From: a virus
Direction: 5' to 3' (one strand)
Virus record (IMG/VR): IMGVR_UViG_3300006752_000211
Span: 1 to 24,874 of that record
DNA length: 24,874 nt
Part shown: one piece after another, positions 14,790 to 21,034 of the stretch
Position numbering within the stretch: position 1 is the stretch's first letter
How the letters are laid out: each line of letters opens with the position of its first letter
Notes under the pieces: model-generated
Databases searched by the model: none
Seen by the model: the letters and a program-made list of their open reading frames with translations, nothing else
Told to the model about the DNA's origin: nothing
Position numbers and translations under genes: made by a program

Positions 14790-15853
14790 CACGTGTTGCT
14801 ATTCTCAACGATACTCATGCCGGTGCTCGTAACTCGTCGGGTATCTTTATCGGCTATCAAGAGCGTTTCTATACTGACATATTCTTTCCGTACCTTCGTG
14901 AACACGGTATCGATCGTATCCTACACCTCGGTGACTACTATGAACATCGTAAGTTTGTAAACTTCAAGGTCCTAAATGCTAATCGTACTCACTTCCTTGA
15001 GAAGTTGCGTGAGTACAATATTACTATGGACATAATTCCAGGTAACCATGACGTCACGTATCGTAATACAAACGACCTATGTTCCCTCAGTGAGCTGATG
15101 ATTGGCTTTGACGATGTGGTTAATATTCACATGAAGCCAACCGAACTGAAGTTTAGTGAGACCGATCAGAAGATCCTTATGCTTCCATGGATCAACAGTG
15201 AGAATGAACACTATACCCTCAAATGTATCGAACAAACCGATGCCAAGATCTGTTTAGGTCACTTCGAGTTCTGTGGCTTCGAGATGTATCGTGGTGCTAT
15301 CTGTCATGAAGGTATGGATATGAAGCCATTCGGCAAGTTTGACTCGGTGTACTCTGGTCACTTCCATACGAAGTCGTCTAATGGTCATATCATGTACCTC
15401 GGATCGCAAATGGAATTCACCTGGGCTGACTGTGAGGACCCTAAGTACTTCCACATTCTTGACCTTGAAGACGGTCAATTGACAGCAGTAAATAATCCAC
15501 TCACGTTGTTTACCAAAGTAACCTATGACGACGAATCCTTCGAATATGCTGACTTTGACTATAGTATCTTCGATAGACAGTTCGTCAAGGTTGTGGTTGC
15601 AAACAAAACTGATCGTCATCAGTTTGAAGACTTTATCGCCAATGTCCAGCTACGTAAGGTATACGACCTCAAAATCGTAGAGTCATTCGAAGGTGTTAAG
15701 GTGACTGATGACGACGAGTATACACATTTCGAAGAGACAAGCGAGTTGATATCACAATATGTGGATGCGATCGACACTCTACTTGATCGTGACCTACTTA
15801 AGACCCAACTAAAAGAACTATATAATGAGGCACTCCATGCAGAACAACTTTAA
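14786..15853 (+). CDS. 47: Recombination nuclease subunit gp47 (Mre11/SbcD-like)
   Basis: Nuclease subunit of the gp46/gp47 complex, which resects DNA ends for recombination-dependent replication and helps degrade host DNA. It has 355 residues (T4 gp47: 339). Calcineurin-type phosphoesterase motifs are intact: NDTHAG (Asp9, His11), HLGDYYEHR (Asp50), GNHD (86-89), LGHF (157-160) and SGHFH (190-194). It begins inside the gp55 stop region (ATGA overlap), so it is coupled to the late sigma factor. Its 3' end overlaps the next gene by 17 bases. Confidence 0.95.
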   Translation: MTRVAILNDTHAGARNSSGIFIGYQERFYTDIFFPYLREHGIDRILHLGDYYEHRKFVNFKVLNANRTHFLEKLREYNITMDIIPGNHDVTYRNTNDLCSLSELMIGFDDVVNIHMKPTELKFSETDQKILMLPWINSENEHYTLKCIEQTDAKICLGHFEFCGFEMYRGAICHEGMDMKPFGKFDSVYSGHFHTKSSNGHIMYLGSQMEFTWADCEDPKYFHILDLEDGQLTAVNNPLTLFTKVTYDDESFEYADFDYSIFDRQFVKVVVANKTDRHQFEDFIANVQLRKVYDLKIVESFEGVKVTDDDEYTHFEETSELISQYVDAIDTLLDRDLLKTQLKELYNEALHAEQL

Positions 15854-16208
15854 GTCAGGCGTCAAATATGACGGAGGAAAACCTATGATGAGTCTAGTAC
15901 CGCCTAGAGCATTGCGTGAAACAGCTAAGGTCCTTACATTTGGGGCACAAAAGTATGCACCTGACAATTGGCGTAAGCTCGATAATCTACAAGGTCGTTA
16001 CCTTGATGCTGCACTGCGTCATATTAACGAGTTTCAGACTGGTACAATGGTCGACGAAGAGTCGGGTTGTCCTACTCTGGCCCATGCCATTTGTGACCTC
16101 ATGTTTGTCCTTGAGGATCTTCTTATGGAAGAGTCAGAGCCAAAGACCGATCGGGAGACCGACGTTAACAATACCATTATGAAGTTAAGCGAACTACTGG
16201 ACGATTAA
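15837..16208 (+). CDS. dATP/dGTP diphosphohydrolase-like protein (MazZ-related)
   Basis: 123 residues of the phage dATP/dGTP diphosphohydrolase family. Recognisable parts are KYDGGKPMMSLVPPRALRE (about 8-26), LTFGAQKYAPDNWRK (about 34-48), a helix with LDAALRHINEF and the acidic metal-site helix HAICDLMFVLEDLL. In cyanophage S-2L a related enzyme (MazZ) makes dGMP for 2-aminoadenine synthesis; elsewhere the family trims dNTP pools. The start at 15837 is chosen because a GAGG site lies six bases before it; an in-frame ATG at 15825 lacks a site. It is not a T4 core gene, and sits between gp47 and gp46, which adjoin or nearly adjoin in many relatives. Confidence 0.82.
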   Translation: MQNNFKSGVKYDGGKPMMSLVPPRALRETAKVLTFGAQKYAPDNWRKLDNLQGRYLDAALRHINEFQTGTMVDEESGCPTLAHAICDLMFVLEDLLMEESEPKTDRETDVNNTIMKLSELLDD

Positions 16209-16209
16209 T

Positions 16210-17934
16210 ATGTCAATTGTGTTTAAGACCCTACGATGGAAGAACTTCTTATCGACAGGTGACAATTTTACCGAGATCAATTTCCTTAAGTCACCGAAGA
16301 CCCTTATCGTAGGTGAAAACGGTGCTGGTAAGTCTACTATGCTTGATGCGTTGAACTATGTACTGTTCAACAAACCTCACCGTAATATTAATAAACCGCA
16401 ACTTATTAACTCGATCAATGAAAAGGGTCTTGTGGTTGAGATCGAGTTTACGATCGGCCGTAATGACTATAAAGTTATTCGTGGTCATAAACCAGGTATC
16501 TTTGAGATTTATCACAACGGTAACCTCATTAATCAAGCTGCTTCGGTTCGTGATTATCAGGTCCACCTTGAACAGACCATCCTGCGCCTTAACTACAAGT
16601 CATTTAACCAAGTGGTTGTTCTTGGATCGTCATCGTTCGTTCCGTTTATGCAGTTACCTACTGGTCAGAGACGCCAGATCATCGAGAATCTACTTGATAT
16701 AGATATCTTTACCAAGATGAACCAACTGCTACGTGAGTCACATAGTATTCTGAAAGAACAACATCGTGATAATACTACCAAGTTAGAGGTGATACGTAAC
16801 AAGATCAATGTTCAAAAGAAGTACATTCACGACCTTGAGCAACTTAATAAAGGTCTGATTGACGAGAAGAGAGCTGAGATCGACAAACTGTTTATCGATC
16901 ATGATAACTATGACGCATCAGTTGCCAAGATACAAAAGAGAGTTGATGCTGGTAACGATGAATATGTACGTCGTATGGACTCACTTCAAAACAAAATGGA
17001 CGCTGAACGCAAGACGCTTTCAGGCCTCGACGGCGAAATCAAGACATCGAAGAAGACTATTAAGTTCTTTGAGCAAAACGATACGTGTCCTATCTGTACT
17101 CAAACCGTTGAGCCTGAGCTATCTAAATCTGAGATCAAACGCCACCACGATTGTATCGAAGAGTTGACTAATCAGAAGACCAACATCGGTGGTACCATTG
17201 ATGTTATTGCAGGTAACATGGATAAGTTAAATGCAGTACGTACTAAGATCGTTGAAGAAGAGAACAAACTACGTAGCTATCAAGAAGAGATGCGTATCAT
17301 TACTCGTCGTATCAACGGGTTGAATCAAGACATTGCTAACCTTCAAGAGAAGGGTGGTGACGTTAAAGCTGCTACTCGTGACCTTCGTGGCTATGAGGCT
17401 GATCAAGAAGACATCAACCTTGAAATACGTGACATCAATGAACAGATGAACTATAACGCTCTGAAGTTCGAGATGTTAAAAGACACCGGTATCAAGACGA
17501 AAATCATTCGTAAGTACAGACCAGTCATTAACAAACTGATCAATGAGTACTTACAAGTTCTCGACTTCTTCGTACAGTTCACTCTTGATGAGAACTTCAA
17601 GGAGATTATCAAGTCAAGACATAGAGACATATTCTCTTACTCGTCATTCTCAGAAGGTGAGAAGTCAAGAATCGATTTGGCATTACTCTTCACATGGCGA
17701 CAGATTGCAGCTATGAAGAACTCGATGTCAACCAACCTACTTATCCTTGATGAGACATTCGATTCTAGTCTCGATACTGATGGCGTTGACAACCTACTCA
17801 AGATCCTTGACACTCTTGAAGAGGGTACTAACGTGTTTGTTATATCTCACAAGAAAGATATGTTAGACTCTAAGTTCCCACGTAAGCTGAACTTCAAGAA
17901 GATTAATAACTTTAGTGTCTGTTATGAGGATTAA
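16210..17934 (+). CDS. 46: Recombination endonuclease subunit gp46 (Rad50/SbcC-like ATPase)
   Basis: ATPase partner of gp47. It has 574 residues (T4 gp46: 560). In order: Walker A GENGAGKST (35-43), long coiled-coil arm, zinc hook CPIC (293-296), second coiled coil, ABC signature FSEGEKSR (480-487) and Walker B LLILDETFD (510-518), followed by a His-switch region FVISHKKD. All functional residues appear intact. It begins two bases after the diphosphohydrolase stop and ends the early operon that starts at promoter B. A 440-base gap follows. Confidence 0.96.
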   Translation: MSIVFKTLRWKNFLSTGDNFTEINFLKSPKTLIVGENGAGKSTMLDALNYVLFNKPHRNINKPQLINSINEKGLVVEIEFTIGRNDYKVIRGHKPGIFEIYHNGNLINQAASVRDYQVHLEQTILRLNYKSFNQVVVLGSSSFVPFMQLPTGQRRQIIENLLDIDIFTKMNQLLRESHSILKEQHRDNTTKLEVIRNKINVQKKYIHDLEQLNKGLIDEKRAEIDKLFIDHDNYDASVAKIQKRVDAGNDEYVRRMDSLQNKMDAERKTLSGLDGEIKTSKKTIKFFEQNDTCPICTQTVEPELSKSEIKRHHDCIEELTNQKTNIGGTIDVIAGNMDKLNAVRTKIVEEENKLRSYQEEMRIITRRINGLNQDIANLQEKGGDVKAATRDLRGYEADQEDINLEIRDINEQMNYNALKFEMLKDTGIKTKIIRKYRPVINKLINEYLQVLDFFVQFTLDENFKEIIKSRHRDIFSYSSFSEGEKSRIDLALLFTWRQIAAMKNSMSTNLLILDETFDSSLDTDGVDNLLKILDTLEEGTNVFVISHKKDMLDSKFPRKLNFKKINNFSVCYED

Positions 17935-17966
17935 TACGTCTCAACCTGATAGGTATAAGAATAAAA

Positions 17967-18131
17967 ATGTCACAATTGAACAATAAAATTGTCTATATTA
18001 ATACAAGTGACTATCGTGATTGTATAAATAAATACAATCGGTCATTAATAGCAGATGATCGATTACTAAAAGTGTTATACCCCAACCAAGGATCGGACTC
18101 CTCCCTATATTATTACCTCACTATTGGCTGA
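17967..18131 (+). CDS. Possible small protein, 54 residues (doubtful)
   Basis: ATG 17967 to TGA 18129-18131. The product is polar and Tyr/Asn-rich (MSQLNNKIVY...YYYLTIG) with no recognisable motif. A poor ribosome site precedes it, and no early promoter. The late box TATAAATA at 18023-18030 lies inside it, which argues that the interval is regulatory rather than coding, or that the gene is a remnant. Confidence 0.22.
   Translation: MSQLNNKIVYINTSDYRDCINKYNRSLIADDRLLKVLYPNQGSDSSLYYYLTIG
18018..18039 (+). promoter_or_regulatory. Late promoter inside an 8-base inverted repeat
   Basis: TATAAATA at 18023-18030 is flanked by GATTGTAT (18018-18025) and ATACAATC (18032-18039), a perfect inverted repeat with a 6-base centre. 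The next long gene is 345 bases away and separated by a terminator, so this box faces a gene-free interval. Confidence 0.65.
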
Positions 18132-18298
18132 ACATTTTTATGTATCGTCCTGAATTGAACTGACATTATTGTGAATTGAAATATAACGGAGTTGACGGAA
18201 AACGATATTATCCATGGGGACCAAGCGGATAATATCCAGTGTAACACCTTTACTCGTACCGAGTCGGGAAGAGGGGACAAAAAAGGTTCCCTCTTTTT
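18036..18298 (+). ncRNA. Candidate late non-coding RNA (gp46-gp45 gap)
   Basis: About 260 bases bounded by a late promoter (18023-18030) and an intrinsic terminator (18269-18298). The interval lacks a good ORF. It contains a perfect 10-base inverted repeat GATATTATCC/GGATAATATC (18204-18213 and 18227-18236) with a 13-base loop. Small stems such as GGA/TCC near 18089-18102 are also possible. A promoter, internal structure and a terminator together suggest a discrete RNA. The alternative is degraded coding sequence plus leftover promoter. Confidence 0.4.
18269..18298 (+). terminator. Intrinsic terminator before gp45
   Basis: AAGAGGGGAC (18269-18278) pairs with GTTCCCTCTT (18286-18295) in a 10-bp stem with one G-U pair, an A-rich 7-base loop and a T-tract to 18298. 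It ends 11 bases before the gp45 early promoter. Confidence 0.85.
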
Positions 18299-18309
18299 GC
18301 ACTTTATGG

Positions 18310-18338
18310 TGTACAAACCCTCCAAAACGTGATATGAT
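18310..18338 (+). promoter_or_regulatory. Early promoter D, before gp45
   Basis: TGTACA (18310-18315), 17-base spacer, TATGAT (18333-18338) with TG two bases before it (extended -10). It lacks the AATTAAC upstream block of promoters A-C. Confidence 0.83.
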
Positions 18339-18374
18339 ATAATTATAGTTGAATAACAATGGAGCTACTATATA

Positions 18375-19043
18375 ATGACCCAACTATCTCAAGACGTGAT
18401 CGGTGTACTTACCAACTTTGCGTCTATTAACCCAAACTTCGTATACGAGTCTGATAAACCACTCGGTACGATTTCACCTACTAAATCGATTGTCGCTCAG
18501 TATACGGGTGACGCAGAAGTCTTTCCGGTTGACTTTAGTAAGTACGGTATCTACGACCTTAACGAGTTTCTTACGGCTCTCGGCCTGGTCGGTGATAACG
18601 CCAACCTAGACTTCTCTGAAAAGTCTGTTTCGATAAATGGTGATTCTGGATCCATTGAGTACTTCTTCTCACGTCGTGAGACTCTTAACGTCTCTGTTGT
18701 ATCGATCACAATGCCAGGTGAAGAACTTAAGTTCAACATCACACAGGCCGAGCTCGGCCAACTGAAAAAGGCATCATCTGTATTTGGTCACAAGAAGGTA
18801 CAAATCTCATCGACTGACGGTGTCGTCACTGCTCGGGTCTGCGATCCAGCAAACGCTACTGCAGCATCGTTCTCTCTGACTATCGAAGGTGCAACTCAAA
18901 CCGAAGACGTTAAGTTCGTCCTCGATATTGATAACCTCAAGTTGGTAAAAGGTGACTATGAAGTGACTTATGCAAAGGCAGGTATTACACTCTTCGATAA
19001 CGCAGCTGAAAACATGCGTTACTGGATTGCTGTTGAACGATAA
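18375..19043 (+). CDS. 45: Sliding clamp, gp45
   Basis: Trimeric processivity clamp for gp43; in T4 it is also the mobile activator of late transcription together with gp55 and gp33. It has 222 residues (T4: 228). There is no catalytic motif in this family; the call rests on length, the beta-rich acidic sequence (DFSKYGIYDLNEFLTALGLV at about 54-73 matches the T4 clamp) and location before gp44 and gp62. A GGAG ribosome site lies 10 bases before the ATG. It heads the replisome operon from early promoter D. Confidence 0.93.
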   Translation: MTQLSQDVIGVLTNFASINPNFVYESDKPLGTISPTKSIVAQYTGDAEVFPVDFSKYGIYDLNEFLTALGLVGDNANLDFSEKSVSINGDSGSIEYFFSRRETLNVSVVSITMPGEELKFNITQAELGQLKKASSVFGHKKVQISSTDGVVTARVCDPANATAASFSLTIEGATQTEDVKFVLDIDNLKLVKGDYEVTYAKAGITLFDNAAENMRYWIAVER

Positions 19044-19069
19044 ACCTCTCTTTGTGAAAGACACATATA

Positions 19070-20005
19070 ATGATGAATGAACTATGGGTCGAGCGGTATC
19101 GCCCGGCAACCGTCGCTGACACTATCCTCCCAGCGGCCCTAAAGAAAACGTTCCAAGGCATGGTCAACAATGGCGAGATCCCTAACATGATCTTGTCAGG
19201 CTCTGCGGGTCTAGGTAAAACTACTTTGGCCCGTGCCTTGTGCAACGAACTCAACCTTGACTATATCTTTATCAACGGATCCGATGAACGTAATATCGAA
19301 ACACTCCGTAACAAGATACGTCAATTTGCATCCACCGTTTCTCTGGCCGGTGGTATGAAGGTCGTCATCCTTGATGAGGCCGATTATCTAAACCCACAGT
19401 CAACTCAACCAGCCCTTCGTGGTTTTATGGAAGAGTTCCACAACAACTGTCGGTTTATTCTTACGTGTAACTTTAAGAACAAGATCATTGACCCACTCCA
19501 CTCTCGGTGTGCAGTCTATGACTTTACGTATGACAGTAAGGGTCTTCCTCAGCTGTGCGCGCAGTTCTTTAAGCGTCTGACAAATGTCCTCGATGAGAAC
19601 ACAATTCCATATGACAAGAAGACTGTCGCTGCTCTGATTCAGAAGCACGCACCTGACTGGCGACGTTGCCTTAACGAATGCCAAAGGTACTCTGCATCCG
19701 GTCAGATCGATGAGGGTATCCTTGCCAACATGGAACTTGAGAACTTCGAGGTGCTCATCAACGCACTCCGTACCAAACAGTTTAAGACCATGCGTAAGTG
19801 GGTGTCTCAAAACATCGACCTCAGCCCTGTGACTGTGATGCGTAAGCTGTATGATACCATGAGTACGTACGTTGAGCCTGAGTCAACACCACAACTGATT
19901 CTCATATTGGCTGAGTATGATTACAAAAATGCCTTTGTGGCTGATCACGAACTCAACTTGGTGGCTTGTCTCACTGAAGTTATGGGTGGTATCAAATGGA
20001 AGTAA
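19070..20005 (+). CDS. 44: Clamp loader large subunit, gp44
   Basis: AAA+ ATPase that with gp62 opens gp45 and loads it on primer ends. It has 311 residues (T4: 319). The N-terminal WVERYRPATVADTIL is the family start. Walker A GSAGLGKTT (44-52), Walker B VVILDEADYL (98-107), sensor 1 FILTCNF (129-135) and the arginine-finger SRC motif (145-147) are present. Two adjacent ATGs (19070, 19073) are possible starts. The stop is followed by a 72-base gap before gp62, unlike T4 where the two genes abut. Confidence 0.96.
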   Translation: MMNELWVERYRPATVADTILPAALKKTFQGMVNNGEIPNMILSGSAGLGKTTLARALCNELNLDYIFINGSDERNIETLRNKIRQFASTVSLAGGMKVVILDEADYLNPQSTQPALRGFMEEFHNNCRFILTCNFKNKIIDPLHSRCAVYDFTYDSKGLPQLCAQFFKRLTNVLDENTIPYDKKTVAALIQKHAPDWRRCLNECQRYSASGQIDEGILANMELENFEVLINALRTKQFKTMRKWVSQNIDLSPVTVMRKLYDTMSTYVEPESTPQLILILAEYDYKNAFVADHELNLVACLTEVMGGIKWK

Positions 20006-20049
20006 GAAATATTATTCTAATATTATGTCAAAACTGTGTAGAAAGGCGA

Positions 20050-20065
20050 CTGACAATGTTGTCAG
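20050..20065 (+). promoter_or_regulatory. Small hairpin upstream of the gp62 start
   Basis: CTGACA (20050-20055) and TGTCAG (20060-20065) form a 6-bp stem with an ATGT loop, 12 bases before the gp62 ATG. There is no U-tract. It could tune translation of gp62 relative to gp44. Confidence 0.45.
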
Positions 20066-20077
20066 CTGAGTAAAAAT

Positions 20078-20488
20078 ATGTTATTTGATTACTTAAATAA
20101 TATAAATAATGGTAATGGGGATATTATGTCCACGGCTGATGACGAGAAAGCATACTCTGCTTTTATGGTCAACCGCGGTTTATCTTATTTCCCAGACACG
20201 GTTCTACATGCTAATTTGATGAATATACACCACCATACCGACAGTCGGTTACAGTATGACTTTTTGAGGTCCTCGATCAGAAAGAAAAAGAGATATTCAA
20301 AGTGGTTCAAGAGCAGTGAAGATCAAACGTTGACGGTTATAACTGAATACTATAACTGTTCAATGCAAAAAGCTAAGGAGTATAGCAATATACTATCAGA
20401 CGAAGACATAAAGGCCATTTCAGAGATGATCGATCGGGGTGGCTTTAGTCGTAAGAAAGCAAAAAAAAATGATCGACGATCGAATTGA
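20078..20488 (+). CDS. 62: Clamp loader small subunit, gp62
   Basis: Non-ATPase subunit of the clamp loader (one gp62 with four gp44 in T4). It has 136 residues, shorter than T4 gp62 (187) but like the short forms of marine relatives. Recognisable core: AFMVNRGLSYFPDTV (about 29-43) and KKRYSKWFK (about 70-78), matching T4 FMVENALSQFPE and GKRYGKWAK. The start MLFDYLNNIN is kept because the upstream residues resemble those relatives; an internal ATG at 20127 is less likely. The C-terminus is very basic and read through a nine-A run that overlaps the regA start. Confidence 0.88.
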   Translation: MLFDYLNNINNGNGDIMSTADDEKAYSAFMVNRGLSYFPDTVLHANLMNIHHHTDSRLQYDFLRSSIRKKKRYSKWFKSSEDQTLTVITEYYNCSMQKAKEYSNILSDEDIKAISEMIDRGGFSRKKAKKNDRRSN

Positions 20489-20879
20489 ATGGTCCCCCAA
20501 GGACATGTTAGAGATTACTCTGAACGAACCCGATGACTTCCTCAAAGTAAAAGAGACCCTCACTCGGATTGGCATATCATCTAAAAATACGCGTAAGCTG
20601 TATCAATCATGCCATATCTTACATAAACAGGGACGATATTTTATTTGTCACTTTAAGGAACTTTTCATGCTAGATGGGAAGTCTGCAAACTTCTCGGAAG
20701 AAGATCTGTTCCGGCGTAACACAATCGCTACTTTGTTAGCTGATTGGGGCCTATGTGAGTTAATGAATGGGTATCCTGCGAAGGATGAGCGAGCGCCTAT
20801 GCGTTCAATCAAAATTATATCACATAAAGCTAAGCGAGACTGGGAACTAGTTCCAAAGTATCGTATTGGTAATTCGTAA
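20469..20879 (+). CDS. regA: RegA translational repressor
   Basis: RNA-binding protein that represses translation of early replication genes by binding at their start sites. The core is nearly collinear with T4 RegA: MLEITLNEPDDFLKVKETL, then TRIGI, LYQSCHILHKQGRYFICHFK, LLADWGLCEL and a final WELVPKYRIGN. From ATG 20469 the protein is 136 residues; from ATG 20505 it would be 124, nearer T4 (122). The AAGGA before 20505 is only one base from the ATG, so 20469 is preferred, with translation coupled to gp62 by a 20-base overlap. A terminator follows before gp43. Confidence 0.92.
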   Translation: MIDDRIEWSPKDMLEITLNEPDDFLKVKETLTRIGISSKNTRKLYQSCHILHKQGRYFICHFKELFMLDGKSANFSEEDLFRRNTIATLLADWGLCELMNGYPAKDERAPMRSIKIISHKAKRDWELVPKYRIGNS

Positions 20880-20911
20880 TATAATATCATCGAAGTGACT
20901 CGTCAGAGTAA

Positions 20912-20948
20912 GGGGTCAGGGATTCGTCCTTGACCTCAACACCTTTTT
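20912..20948 (+). terminator. Hairpin terminator between regA and gp43
   Basis: GGGGTCAGGG (20912-20921) pairs with CCTTGACCTC (20928-20937) in a 10-bp stem with two G-U pairs and an ATTCGT loop. A T-run follows at 20944-20948. A second small hairpin ACCTTTT/AAAAGGT occupies 20941-20957. It separates the clamp operon from the polymerase promoter. Confidence 0.65.
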
Positions 20949-20979
20949 GTAAAAGGTATTGGAGTGTGCAAATTAACTG

Positions 20980-21008
20980 TGTACAATAACGTAGATGTGT
21001 GATACTAT
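20980..21008 (+). promoter_or_regulatory. Early promoter C, before gp43
   Basis: TGTACA (20980-20985), 17-base spacer, TACTAT (21003-21008) with a TG extension before it. The block AATTAACTGTGTACA is identical to promoters A and B. Transcription should begin about 20 bases before the gp43 start codon. Confidence 0.85.
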
Positions 21009-21034
21009 AAACTATATGATGAAAAAGGTAATCT

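Noticed and set aside
18070-18110. tRNA-like look of CCCCAACCAAGGATCGGACTC
   Set aside because: No acceptor stem, anticodon arm or T-arm can be assembled around it.
18138-18383. Minus-strand ORFs across the gp46-gp45 gap (81 and 70 residues)
   Set aside because: They run antisense through a terminator and a promoter, have no family resemblance, and every real gene is on the + strand.
20029-20041. Partial early -35 block (AACTGTGTAGA) before gp62
   Set aside because: No TATAAT-like box at 17 bases; the segment at that distance is TGTCAG.
20101-20108. TATAAATA inside the start of gp62
   Set aside because: Falls in the Asn/Ile codons of gp62 (NNINN) after its chosen start; no gene close downstream would need it.
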